Source: DATAEE01 sp036258175 | GTDB taxonomy: Bacteria; Acidobacteriota; Vicinamibacteria; Vicinamibacterales; 2-12-FULL-66-21 | NCBI GenBank assembly: GCA_036258175.1 | Contig: DATAEE010000141.1 | Span: forward strand, 78,708 to 142,707 | Direction of reading: 5' to 3' | DNA: 64,000 nt | Shown: in pieces, positions 17,455 to 25,907 of the stretch | Layout: every line of letters begins with the position of its first letter | Position numbering within the stretch: position 1 is the first letter of the stretch | The notes under the pieces: model-generated | Seen by the model: only the letters and a program-made list of their open reading frames with translations | Told to the model about the DNA's origin: nothing | The model's database searches: none | Translations under genes and position numbers: made by a program

Positions 17455-17763
17455 ATGGATGACGCCGTGAACCGGTTGGCCCGTGAGCTGGCCGACGCGA
17501 TTGCCGCCGCGGTGGCGGAAGATCCACGCGTCGAGGCGTGCCGGGAGCGCGCGCGCGCTGCCGGATACGAAATGAAGGTATCGCTCGAGGCCACCGTCGG
17601 ATTTGCAAGCCGCTCGACACCGGGCGCACTGCAGCAGGTGGGACCGAATGCCCGCGCGCTTGCGCCGCGCCGCGCGCTCGAAATGAGCGCGACGGATCGG
17701 CGCTTCCTTCGTTCGCTTCGGATCGCAGCCGACGAGTCGGCTGAAAAGAAAGAAGTCGAGTAA
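17455..17763 (+). CDS. Small helical protein of unknown function
   Basis: The product has 102 residues from an ATG with GAGGAGG six bases upstream, the strongest ribosome site in this region. The sequence is Ala/Arg-rich and mostly helical (AVNRLARELADAIAAAVAED, then VEACRERARAAGYEM). No cysteine cluster, membrane segment or signal peptide is present. It has a strong promoter upstream and stands alone between the mutase (divergent) and gpmI (convergent). I do not recognise it. Confidence 0.7.
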   Translation: MDDAVNRLARELADAIAAAVAEDPRVEACRERARAAGYEMKVSLEATVGFASRSTPGALQQVGPNARALAPRRALEMSATDRRFLRSLRIAADESAEKKEVE

Positions 17764-17779
17764 AAAGAAGTCGAGTAGC

Positions 17780-17800
17780 GTAGCCCTTCAGGGCGGCTAC
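17780..17800. repeat. Short REP-like hairpin with CCTTCAGG core
   Basis: The arms GTAGCC (17780-17785) and GGCTAC (17795-17800) flank a core containing CCTTCAGGG. The terminal CTA (17797-17799) supplies, on the minus strand, the TAG stop of gpmI. The sequence GAGTAGC directly before it is also found before the related hairpin at 63599. Confidence 0.75.
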
Positions 17801-19332
17801 AGCCTCAGATCGGAGCCGGTCATCTCGGTGGCCGGCTCCAATCCCAACAATCCCAGAATTGTCGGCGCCACGTCGCGGAGCGATCCGTCGCGCAACCGGC
17901 GGCCGCGCGCTTGATCGTCGACGAGGATGATTGGAACGGGGTTCGACGTGTGGGCCGTGTGCGGGGCGTTCAGCTCGGTGTCCCACATCTGCTCGGCGTT
18001 TCCGTGGTCAGCGGTTACCAGCAGAATGCCGCCCGCCTGCTGGACCGCCGTGGCGATCCGTCCGAGGCACGCGTCGAGCGTCTGCACCGCGGCGATCGCG
18101 GCATCGAGCCGCCCGGTGTGCCCGACCATGTCGGCGTTAGCGAAGTTGCAGATGACCGCCGCATGACGCCGCTGCTCGATATCGGCGACGAGCGCGTTGG
18201 TGATCCCGACCGCACTCATCTCCGGCTTCAGGTCGTAGGTTGCCACCTTCGGCGATGGCACCAGGAGCCGTTCCTCGCCCTTGTACGGCCGCTCCTCCCC
18301 GCAGTTGAAGAAATAGGTGACATGCGCGTACTTTTCCGTCTCCGCCAGCCGGAGGTTGGGAACGCCGTACGACTGGAGCACTTCGGCGAGGCTGCCGCTG
18401 AACTGATCCGTCGTGAAGGCGACCGGCAGGTTGTACGTCTGGTCGTATTCCGTCATCGTCGTGCAGGCCACGTGCGGGTGCTCGACCCGGTCGAAGCCTG
18501 TGAACTCGTCGAAGGCGATGGCGCTGGTGATTTGCCGCATCCGGTCGGCCCGGAAATTGAAAAGAATGACTGAGTCGTCTGCCTCGAAACGGCCTATCGC
18601 GCCGTCATTGGCGTCCGTGATCAGGCACGGCCTGATGAACTCATCCGTAACCCCCGAAGCGTACGACCGCTCGATGATCTCGCTCGACGACCGGCCTCGA
18701 TCCACGTCCCGGCCACGAACGATTGCGTCGTAGGCGAGCTTCGTGCGATCCCACCGTCTGTCGCGATCCATCGCAAAGTAGCGGCCGGACACGCTCGCGA
18801 TCCGGCCCGTGCCGGAGCGGCGGAGCACGTCCTCGAGCTCTCCGGCGTAGCCGCGCCCTCCGGTCGGCGAGGTGTCGCGCCCATCGGTGATCACGTGCAC
18901 GAAGAGGCGCTGAACCTTCCTTCGTGACGCCATGTGAACGAGCGCGTACAGGTGCCGCGTATGGCTGTGCACGCCACCGTCGGACATCAGGCCGACGAGA
19001 TGAAGGGCGTGCCGGTCGCCGCCGCACCGATCCATGGCGGCAACGAGCGTCGGATTCGTAAAGAAGTCGCCGTCAATGATGCTCTTGTCGATCCGGGTGA
19101 GGTCCTGATAGACCACACGGCCTGCACCCATGTTCATGTGGCCGACCTCGGAGTTGCCCATCTGCCCGGCGGGCAGACCGACGGCTTCGCCGGACGCCAC
19201 GAGCCGCGCGTGCGGATACCGGTCGATGAGCGCGTCGTACACGGGCTTCTGCGCGAGCGCAATGGCGTTGTGCTCACGTTCGGGTCGAAGCCCCCACCCG
19301 TCGAGAACGACGAGAACGAGCGGGCTACGCAT
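17797..19332 (-). CDS. gpmI: 2,3-bisphosphoglycerate-independent phosphoglycerate mutase
   Basis: The glycolytic enzyme interconverts 3- and 2-phosphoglycerate using two manganese ions and a catalytic serine. At 511 residues it has the standard length. DGWG near the N-terminus and GNSEVGH (nucleophilic serine) are present, as are HVITDGRDTSPTGG, NFRADRMRQI, NFANADMVGHTG and TADHGNAEQM. The start ATG overlaps the last 8 bases of eno, so the two glycolytic enzymes are coupled. The TAG stop falls in a short palindrome. Confidence 0.95.
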   Translation of the reverse strand: MRSPLVLVVLDGWGLRPEREHNAIALAQKPVYDALIDRYPHARLVASGEAVGLPAGQMGNSEVGHMNMGAGRVVYQDLTRIDKSIIDGDFFTNPTLVAAMDRCGGDRHALHLVGLMSDGGVHSHTRHLYALVHMASRRKVQRLFVHVITDGRDTSPTGGRGYAGELEDVLRRSGTGRIASVSGRYFAMDRDRRWDRTKLAYDAIVRGRDVDRGRSSSEIIERSYASGVTDEFIRPCLITDANDGAIGRFEADDSVILFNFRADRMRQITSAIAFDEFTGFDRVEHPHVACTTMTEYDQTYNLPVAFTTDQFSGSLAEVLQSYGVPNLRLAETEKYAHVTYFFNCGEERPYKGEERLLVPSPKVATYDLKPEMSAVGITNALVADIEQRRHAAVICNFANADMVGHTGRLDAAIAAVQTLDACLGRIATAVQQAGGILLVTADHGNAEQMWDTELNAPHTAHTSNPVPIILVDDQARGRRLRDGSLRDVAPTILGLLGLEPATEMTGSDLRL

Positions 19333-20608
19333 TGAGTTGCTTGATGGCGCTACGGCCGGCGTAGGTGGCGCGCGATCCCAGCTCCTCTTCGATTCGGAGA
19401 AGCTGGTTGTACTTCGCCACACGATCACTCCGGCTCGCCGAACCGGTCTTGATCTGGCCGACGCCGGTCGCCACCGCCAGATCGGCGATTGTGGTGTCTT
19501 CGGTCTCACCCGATCGGTGTGACATGACGCTCGCGTACCCCGCCGCGGTCGCCATCGCGACGGCATCGAGAGTTTCGGTCACGGTGCCGATCTGATTGAG
19601 CTTGACGAGCAGTGCATTGGCGACCTTCTCGCGGATTCCGCGCTCGAGGATCGCGGGGTTCGTGACGAACACGTCGTCGCCGACGAGCTGGACGCGAGAT
19701 CCGAGCGCTTGCGTCAGCGCCTGCCAGCCCGCCCAATCGCCTTCGGCGACGCCATCCTCGATCGAAATGATGGGATACTCCGTGGTCCACTCCTCGTACA
19801 TCTTCACCATCTCGTCGGCTCCGCGCGTCTTGTCGCCGGACTTCCTGAAGACGTACTCGCCACCCTCGTAGAACTCGCTCGACGCCACGTCGAGCGCGAG
19901 GTAGACCGTGTCGCCGGCGGTGTAGCCCGCCTGCCGCACCGCCTCGAGGACGATCTCGACCGCCTCTCGGTTCGATTTCAGATTGGGGGCAAAGCCTCCT
20001 TCGTCGCCGACTCCGGTCGCGAGCCCATGCTTCTTCAGGATGCCGCGCAGCGTGTGGAAGATCTCGACCCCCGCACGAAACGCCTCCGAAAACGACGGGA
20101 AGCCGACCGGCATGACCATGAACTCCTGGAAGTCCACGTTCGTGTCGGCATGCGCGCCGCCATTGAGGATGTTGAGCATTGGCGTCGGAAGAATCGAGGA
20201 ACCGGTCCCCGCAATCGACGCATACAACGGCTTCTTCTGCGCCGCCGCGAGAGCCTTGGCCAGCGCCATCGAGACGGCAAGGATCGCGTTCGCACCCAGC
20301 CGTCCCTTCGCCGGAGTGCCGTCGAGCGCGATCATCGTCCCGTCGACGGCGCGCTGGTCAGCGGCCTGACCCTTCAACGCGTAGGCGATCTCCCCGTTGA
20401 CGTGGTCGACCGCCTTGCGCACGCCCTTGCCGAAATAACGCTTCTTGTCGCCGTCGCGCAGTTCGAGCGCTTCACGCTCGCCGGTCGACGCTCCGGAAGG
20501 GACCGCCGCGCGGCCGAATGCACCGCCGCTCAGGGTGACATCCGCTTCGACAGTCGGATTCCCACGGGAATCCAGAATTTCCCGTCCGCGTACTCGCTCG
20601 ATGTTCAT
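19325..20608 (-). CDS. eno: Enolase
   Basis: The enzyme dehydrates 2-phosphoglycerate to phosphoenolpyruvate. The 427-residue protein has REILDSRGNPTVEADV at the start, AVPSGASTGEREALELRDGD, GDEGGFAPN, the metal ligands in LALDVASSEFY and ISIEDGVAEGDW, QLVGDDVFVTN, LLVKLNQIGTVTETLDA and SHRSGETEDTTIADLAVA. Every expected motif is intact. It lies between glgC (6-base gap) and gpmI (8-base overlap). Confidence 0.97.
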   Translation of the reverse strand: MNIERVRGREILDSRGNPTVEADVTLSGGAFGRAAVPSGASTGEREALELRDGDKKRYFGKGVRKAVDHVNGEIAYALKGQAADQRAVDGTMIALDGTPAKGRLGANAILAVSMALAKALAAAQKKPLYASIAGTGSSILPTPMLNILNGGAHADTNVDFQEFMVMPVGFPSFSEAFRAGVEIFHTLRGILKKHGLATGVGDEGGFAPNLKSNREAVEIVLEAVRQAGYTAGDTVYLALDVASSEFYEGGEYVFRKSGDKTRGADEMVKMYEEWTTEYPIISIEDGVAEGDWAGWQALTQALGSRVQLVGDDVFVTNPAILERGIREKVANALLVKLNQIGTVTETLDAVAMATAAGYASVMSHRSGETEDTTIADLAVATGVGQIKTGSASRSDRVAKYNQLLRIEEELGSRATYAGRSAIKQLNA

Positions 20609-20614
20609 GCATCC

Positions 20615-21895
20615 TCAGTTTCCGGCGCCCCGCGCGTCTGCGACCTGTTCAATCCGCAGTTGATCGTCCGGTACGGGCCCGGTGAGCGGTTCCTCATCCT
20701 TCGTGACGATGACGACGCCTTTCTCGGTGACCGTGTGGCGGCGCCGATCCTCCTCGGAGTTGACGCCAATGAGCGCCGCCCGGGGGATCACCACGTCGCG
20801 GTCGATGATGGCGCGCCTCACGCGTGCGTGCCGACCGACGCGGACCCCGGGCATCAGGATGCTGTCTTCGATCTGGCAGAAGCTGTGGACGCGCACGTTG
20901 GGACAGAGGACGCTTCCCGCGATCCGGCTTCCGGAGATGATGCAGCCGGACGAAATGATTGAATCGAGCGCGCGGCCGCAGCGATCATCGTCGGCAAACA
21001 CAAACTTCGCCGGCGGCGCCTGCACCTGCCACGTCCGCAGCGGCCATTCGGGATCGTAAAGGTTGAACTCCGGCGCGACGTGGCAGAGGTCCATGTTGGC
21101 CTCGTAGTACGCGTCCAGCGTTCCAATATCGCGCCAGTACTTGGCCGCTTTCTTGTTCTCGTCGTAGAACCGGTAGGCAATCACCGGCGCCGACCCGGCC
21201 ACGAGCGACGGGATGATGTCACGGCCGAAGTCGTGCGAGGTCGCGCGTGCGGCGTCGGCCTCGAGCGCGTCCTGCAGGATGTCCATGGTGAAGATGTAGA
21301 TGCCCATCGACGCGAGCACCTGATCGTCCGCCGGTCCGAGCTCGTCGGGCCTTGGCTTCTCCAGGAAGCCGACAACGCAGTCGTTCGCATCCGTCCGGAT
21401 GATGCCAAACCGTTCTGCCTCGTCGCGGGAGACTTCGATCGTCGCGATCGTTGCCGCCGCCTTGCGTTCCTGATGAAACCGCAGCATCTTGCCGTAGTCC
21501 ATCTTGTAGACGTGATCGCCCGAGAGCACGATCAGGTAGCGCGGCTCCTCGCGCAGGATCGAATACAGGTTCTGATAGACCGCGTCCGCCGTCCCCAGGT
21601 ACCAGTGCTCGCCGACGCGCTTCTGCGGATGCAAGATCTCGATGAACTCCCCCAGCTCCTCCGCGACGATGTTCCAGCCCATGCGAATGTGCCGGCTGAG
21701 CGACAGCGACTTGTACTGCATCGCGATGAAAATCCGCCGCAGGCCGGAGTTGAGGCAGTTGCTGAGCGTGAAATCGATGATGCGGTACGGGCCGCCGAAA
21801 TAGACTGCCGGCTTCGCCCGTTCCTTGGTCAGCGGATACAGCCGCTCGCCGACGCCGCCGGCGAGCACGATCACGAGCGCGTCGTCGACCGTCAC
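20615..21895 (-). CDS. glgC: Glucose-1-phosphate adenylyltransferase
   Basis: The enzyme makes ADP-glucose for glycogen or trehalose synthesis. The 426-residue protein has the nucleotide loop VLAGGVGERLYPLTKERAKP, FGGPYRIIDFTLSNCLNSG, GTADAVYQN, VLSGDHVYKMDY and FLEKPRPDE, followed by a C-terminal left-handed beta-helix (VLCPNVRVHSFCQIEDSILM). The start is a GTG one base after the cyclase stop. It belongs to the cyclase-glgC-eno-gpmI unit and puts storage-sugar synthesis and lower glycolysis on one transcript. Confidence 0.95.
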   Translation of the reverse strand: MTVDDALVIVLAGGVGERLYPLTKERAKPAVYFGGPYRIIDFTLSNCLNSGLRRIFIAMQYKSLSLSRHIRMGWNIVAEELGEFIEILHPQKRVGEHWYLGTADAVYQNLYSILREEPRYLIVLSGDHVYKMDYGKMLRFHQERKAAATIATIEVSRDEAERFGIIRTDANDCVVGFLEKPRPDELGPADDQVLASMGIYIFTMDILQDALEADAARATSHDFGRDIIPSLVAGSAPVIAYRFYDENKKAAKYWRDIGTLDAYYEANMDLCHVAPEFNLYDPEWPLRTWQVQAPPAKFVFADDDRCGRALDSIISSGCIISGSRIAGSVLCPNVRVHSFCQIEDSILMPGVRVGRHARVRRAIIDRDVVIPRAALIGVNSEEDRRRHTVTEKGVVIVTKDEEPLTGPVPDDQLRIEQVADARGAGN

Positions 21896-21896
21896 G

Positions 21897-22526
21897 TCAG
21901 GACTCGCGCCGCAAGATCACGCGGGCCGGTGCGCCGTCAGCGCCCATCACGCGAACTGGCAGACAGATGACTTCGTAAGGGCCCGGTTCGGCCGACGAGA
22001 GATCGAGGCCCTCCACAATGACGACGCCTGACGAAAGCAGCGCTTTGTGCGCGGGCGCGCCCGGTTTCCGGTACTCCTCGATCGACAGGTAATCGATCCC
22101 GACCAGCTGCACGCCGGCGTCGACGAGTGCGCGCGCGGCCTCCTCGGTGAGAAACACGAAATCTGAGCGGAACTGCGGCGTTCCCCAGAACGTCGAGTTC
22201 CGCGTCTTGAAGAGGATGCGCGTGGATCCCTGCAGCGCGTCGCCGTCGACGTGCCGCGGCTCGATCGCGCGGTCCGTGTCGACCGCGACCACCCGTGCGG
22301 GTCCGATCAGCGCGTCGATCGGCACCTGATCAAGCGTGGGCGCGCCATCGATCATGTGCCTGGGCGCGTCGATGTGGGTCCCCGTGTGGGTGCCCAGCGT
22401 GAGGCGGGAGACATTCGAGCTCGCCCCGGCCGCGATCTGCTTCACCGGCGTCAAATCGAAGGGTGGATTGGACGGCCAGATCGGCAGTCGGGCGTCGAGC
22501 GGGAGACTGACATCCAGAAGTGGCAT
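21897..22526 (-). CDS. Cyclase family protein (kynurenine formamidase-like)
   Basis: The 209-residue metal-dependent hydrolase has the family metal motif HTGTHIDAPRH (residues ~47-57), the N-terminal DVSLPLDARLPIWPSNPP and the C-terminal LDLSSAEPGPYEVICLPV. The family includes KynB and isatin or polyketide-type cyclases; which substrate is used cannot be told. It is the first gene of the unit leading into glgC and shares a 110-base divergent promoter region with the secreted protein at 22637. Confidence 0.87.
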   Translation of the reverse strand: MPLLDVSLPLDARLPIWPSNPPFDLTPVKQIAAGASSNVSRLTLGTHTGTHIDAPRHMIDGAPTLDQVPIDALIGPARVVAVDTDRAIEPRHVDGDALQGSTRILFKTRNSTFWGTPQFRSDFVFLTEEAARALVDAGVQLVGIDYLSIEEYRKPGAPAHKALLSSGVVIVEGLDLSSAEPGPYEVICLPVRVMGADGAPARVILRRES

Positions 22527-22549
22527 CGGGCCCGTCCAGGGGACCCCGG

Positions 22550-22576
22550 ATATTATCAGAAACTGCCCACTGTCAA
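22550..22576 (-). promoter_or_regulatory. Candidate promoter for the cyclase-glgC-eno-gpmI unit
   Basis: On the minus strand TTGACA (22576-22571) is followed after 15 bases by TAATAT (22555-22550), about 24 bases before the cyclase ATG. The spacer is short, so a shifted -10 is possible. Confidence 0.5.
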
Positions 22577-22580
22577 TGGT

Positions 22581-22609
22581 TTGACTTGATTAGACGCGTC
22601 GCCTATGAT
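22581..22609 (+). promoter_or_regulatory. Sigma-70-type promoter for the secreted protein
   Basis: TTGACT (22581-22586), a 17-base spacer and TATGAT (22604-22609) lie 28 bases before the ATG at 22637. Its -35 is only four bases from the -35 of the divergent promoter, so the two are back to back. Confidence 0.75.
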
Positions 22610-22636
22610 CGGCCAGATACTCGACCGGAGCGCCTG

Positions 22637-23710
22637 ATGAACCCCTCCCTCAGCAGACGCAAGGCCTTGGCGATCGTCGCGGCTGCCCTTGTGTGCGGTA
22701 CGGCCTACGCCGGAACGCAGAAAAAAGACGACAAGAAACAGCAGGAAGCGCAGCAGCGAGAGGCCCAAGCCCTCGCGAAAGCCGTCGACGCAGCGGTCGC
22801 CGGGCAGCCCGCGCCTTCCGATGTCCCGGTACAGTTCCAGAACGATTTCCTCAAGGCGCAGGACGGGATGATCTACATCCCGTTCACGTTGACCGTTGAC
22901 GCGGCGAAACTGCCAGCTCAGTCGGTGGCTCTCTACATTCGTGCGATGTCGCGCGGCGGCGCCGCTGCCGCGCCGCCCGCAGAGGAGAAGAAGAAAGACG
23001 ACAAGAAGAAAGACAAGGACGCCTCGCAGTACCCGTTCGAGGGCCTCCATCTTGTCGACCTGAAAGCTCAAGCGGGAGAGCCGGTTCGCCTCAGCCGCGC
23101 GTTGCTGCTTCCAGGCGGCGACTACGATCTTTACCTCGCGTTGAAGGAGCGTGCGCCGGGCGAGTCGAAGGACGCGAAGAATGCGCCGCCGCAGAAGATG
23201 ACCGTGCTCAAGCAGCCGATCACGGTCCCGAACTTCTGGAATGGTGAACTGTCGACGAGCAGCGTCATCATCGCGGACAAGGCGGAGCCGCTGAGTGCGG
23301 CATTGACGCCCGAGCAGCAGACCGAGCGCCCCTACGCGCTGGGGTCGTTCGAGATTACGCCCGCAGCCGACACGCGCTTCGGCAAGAAGGAAGAACTGCT
23401 CATTTTTCTGCAAATTTACAATACTGGAATGACGCCCGAGGGCAAGCCGAACCTCGAAGTAGAGTACAATTTCTACACGAAGACCAGCGACGCCGAGAAG
23501 TTCTTTAACAAGACGCCGATGCAGCCGCTGAACGCGGAGAAACTGCCGCCCGGCTTCGACGTCAAGGCAGGCCACCAGATCATGGCGGCCCAGGGCATTC
23601 CGCTCGAGGGGTTTCCGGAGGGGGACTACCGGGTCGAGATCAAGATTTCGGACAAGATTTCGGGGAAGTCGATCTCTCGCTCCGCGGCGTTCACGGTCGT
23701 CGGGTCCTGA
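22637..23710 (+). CDS. Secreted protein of unknown function
   Basis: The product has 357 residues from an ATG with GGAG six bases upstream. A signal peptide covers ~1-26 (LAIVAAALVCGTAYAG). The mature N-terminus is highly charged (KKDDKKQQEAQQREAQ), and a second low-complexity stretch of Glu/Lys/Asp lies at ~118-132. The remaining parts are beta-rich, with two Ig-like halves ending GDYRVEIKISDKISGKSISR. No catalytic motif is visible. It has its own promoter and lies 46 bases before the outer-membrane receptor-like gene, with which it may be cotranscribed. Confidence 0.75.
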   Translation: MNPSLSRRKALAIVAAALVCGTAYAGTQKKDDKKQQEAQQREAQALAKAVDAAVAGQPAPSDVPVQFQNDFLKAQDGMIYIPFTLTVDAAKLPAQSVALYIRAMSRGGAAAAPPAEEKKKDDKKKDKDASQYPFEGLHLVDLKAQAGEPVRLSRALLLPGGDYDLYLALKERAPGESKDAKNAPPQKMTVLKQPITVPNFWNGELSTSSVIIADKAEPLSAALTPEQQTERPYALGSFEITPAADTRFGKKEELLIFLQIYNTGMTPEGKPNLEVEYNFYTKTSDAEKFFNKTPMQPLNAEKLPPGFDVKAGHQIMAAQGIPLEGFPEGDYRVEIKISDKISGKSISRSAAFTVVGS

Positions 23711-23756
23711 CGCTCGGCTCCCTGCAGGTTTCGCGACCTGCGCGACGGAGAAAGTT

Positions 23757-25628
23757 ATGAACCGGCTCGACAGCCTGCTCTCGGCGTTGGCGATGCTGGC
23801 AACGGCGCACGTGGCGGCCGCTCAATCGGCGACGAGCGGCTTCACGTCCTCCGTGTCTCCGCGGCCCGAGGCAATCACCGCCCGCGCCGCGATTGGATCG
23901 CTCTCCGGCTTCGTGAGCGACGATCGCGGTACTCCGCTCACGGGCGTCATGGTGTCCGCGACGGGCGCGACCGTCGCCTTTGCCGTCACCGATCCCGCGG
24001 GTAAGTACACGTTCGACAAGTTGCCCTCCGGCGGCTATCTGCTTCGGGCACATCTCTCAGGGTTCGTCACCTCACGACGCGAGTTCGTCGAGATCCGGGC
24101 AAGCGCCGAAACGATCAGGCTGATTCAGCTTCGTCGCGCCGCGGACGCCGTGGGCACCGCGGGCGACGCGCCGACGCGATCGATCATGACGGCCGGCGTC
24201 CAGCTGCCCGAAGCATCACGGACCGGTCCGCCGGAGCCCGATTCCGCGGCCGGTACGCATCCCCATGACGAGAAGGCGTGGCGGCTGCGGCACCTGCGAC
24301 GGAACGTGTTGAAGGAAGAGTCCGGCGCGATTGTCGCGGAGACTGCTCCCGACGAAGCCGCGGCCGTGGACGCCGCCGCCTCCTTCTTTGCTGGATTTCC
24401 GTTCACCGGCGAGCTGAACCTGCTAACGACCGGCGTGTTCGACAGCGCCGCCGAGCTGTTCACGGGCGACCGCGCGCCGAGCGGCGTTGCTTACCTCGCG
24501 ATTGGCGCGCCCGCGGGCGTGGGCGACTGGAACGTGCGAGCGGCGCTCACTCAGGGTGACGTCGCCTCCTGGATCGTCTCGGGCTCCTACCTCGCGCGCG
24601 GAACGCCGACCCACGCGTTCGGCGTCGGCATGTCGTACGGCGCACAACAGTATCGCGGTGTCAGCCCGACTGGCCTGACGCTCGCCTCCGAGGGCGATCG
24701 GCACGTGGGCGCGCTTTATGGTTTCGATCAGTGGACAGTGTCGCGCCGGCTCCAGGTCGACTACGGCGCACGTCTGTCGTATTACGACTATCTCGATCGC
24801 AACGGGCTTCTGAGCCCGCGCGTCGGTTTCAGCCTGATGCCGTTCGAGCGCACGCGCGTCCGCGCGGTCGTCTCGCAGCATCTGTTGGCGCCGGGCGCCG
24901 AGGAATTCCTGCCGCCGCCGAGCCAGACAATGTGGCTGCCGCCCGAACGGACGTTCGCGCCGCTCGTCGGCGACACGTTCCTGGTCGAGCGGGTGCGGCA
25001 CGTCGAGGTCGCTATCGAGCGTGAGACCGACGATGAGTACATCGTGGGTCTTCGTCGCTTCTACCAGTCCGTCGACGACCAGCTCGTGACGCTGTTCGGT
25101 TTGCACAGCGAGACGCCGCGCTCGGAGCTGGGCCACTACTTCGTGGCGACCGCTGGCGGGTTCGATGCTGACGGCTGGGGCATCCGCTTCGCGAGCCCGT
25201 TGGCGCAGCGCGTGCGCGGCTCGGTCGATTACACATTGACGCGGGCCCGCTGGACGACCGCCGGCGACGCGGACGCGATCGAGAACTGGTCGCCTTCCGC
25301 GCGGCGTGAGCGCGAGGACTTCCACGACATCACGACCGCGGTCGAGACCGACATTCCCGAGACGGCGACCCGCGTGTTCGTGCTCTATCGCATCAATACG
25401 GCGTACGCGCGCGCCGATGCCGACGCCACGCGGCCCGGCCTCGATGGCCGCTTCGACCTGCAAGTCAAACAGGCGCTCCCGTTCCTGCCGTTCGGCAGCC
25501 AGTGGGAAGTGCTGGTCGGCATCCGGAACCTGTTCCGTGAGCCGCTGGACGTCGCCTCTGTGTACGACGAGCTGCTCGTGGTCCGGCCGCCAAAGCGCGT
25601 GGTCGGCGGCGTGCAGGTCAAGTTTTGA
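23757..25628 (+). CDS. Outer-membrane receptor-like protein with carboxypeptidase-regulatory domain
   Basis: The 623-residue protein has a signal peptide (1-22, ending HVAAAQ), a carboxypeptidase-regulatory-like Ig domain at ~47-125 (GFVSDDRGTPLTGVMVSATG, YTFDKLPSGGYLLRAHLSGF), then a long region with alternating beta strands ending in an aromatic-rich C-terminal strand (VGGVQVKF). This resembles the TonB-dependent receptor-like proteins common in Acidobacteria but is short, and I see no clear plug domain. It may be a transporter barrel or a structural outer-membrane protein. A strong terminator follows. Confidence 0.75.
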   Translation: MNRLDSLLSALAMLATAHVAAAQSATSGFTSSVSPRPEAITARAAIGSLSGFVSDDRGTPLTGVMVSATGATVAFAVTDPAGKYTFDKLPSGGYLLRAHLSGFVTSRREFVEIRASAETIRLIQLRRAADAVGTAGDAPTRSIMTAGVQLPEASRTGPPEPDSAAGTHPHDEKAWRLRHLRRNVLKEESGAIVAETAPDEAAAVDAAASFFAGFPFTGELNLLTTGVFDSAAELFTGDRAPSGVAYLAIGAPAGVGDWNVRAALTQGDVASWIVSGSYLARGTPTHAFGVGMSYGAQQYRGVSPTGLTLASEGDRHVGALYGFDQWTVSRRLQVDYGARLSYYDYLDRNGLLSPRVGFSLMPFERTRVRAVVSQHLLAPGAEEFLPPPSQTMWLPPERTFAPLVGDTFLVERVRHVEVAIERETDDEYIVGLRRFYQSVDDQLVTLFGLHSETPRSELGHYFVATAGGFDADGWGIRFASPLAQRVRGSVDYTLTRARWTTAGDADAIENWSPSARREREDFHDITTAVETDIPETATRVFVLYRINTAYARADADATRPGLDGRFDLQVKQALPFLPFGSQWEVLVGIRNLFREPLDVASVYDELLVVRPPKRVVGGVQVKF

Positions 25629-25632
25629 CGGC

Positions 25633-25656
25633 GTAGGCCCAACCTTCAGGTCGGGC
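25633..25656. repeat. Short REP-like hairpin with CCTTCAGG core
   Basis: GTAG followed by GCCCAACC (25637-25644), the loop TTCA, and GGTCGGGC (25649-25656) form a stem with one G-T wobble. The arms and flank match those of the long palindromic element at 2974-3048, whose core is inserted where this copy has only TTCA. It lies 4 bases after the receptor stop codon. Confidence 0.75.
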
Positions 25657-25677
25657 GTGGGAGAAGCCGGGACCCCG

Positions 25678-25710
25678 GGGCGGGCATGGCGACGTGCCCG
25701 CCCTTTTTTT
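25678..25710 (+). terminator. Rho-independent terminator
   Basis: A perfect 9-base stem GGGCGGGCA (25678-25686) with TGCCCGCCC (25695-25703) is followed directly by seven T residues (25704-25710). It ends the transcript of the receptor-like gene. It is the clearest intrinsic terminator in the window. Confidence 0.93.
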
Positions 25711-25907
25711 GACTCGCTCCGGTACTCCGATTTTTTGAATACACGTTCCAGCCGATTGAAGGTCGGCGGCCGGTCGCCGGTGAACATCGCACTAAGGTCG
25801 TGAAGAAAGAGCCACTTACGTTGTATACATCGGGCCCGGTTGGGGAACGTCCTTTGCTTTGGCGGGAGACGTCTCACTCCCGGCGCAGGCCGGGTGTTTC
25901 TCTATCC

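Noticed and set aside
24423..25877. 484-codon antisense open frame opposite the receptor-like gene
   Set aside because: It has no recognisable domain and runs across a strong plus-strand terminator, and the plus strand shows signal peptide and regulatory-domain motifs.
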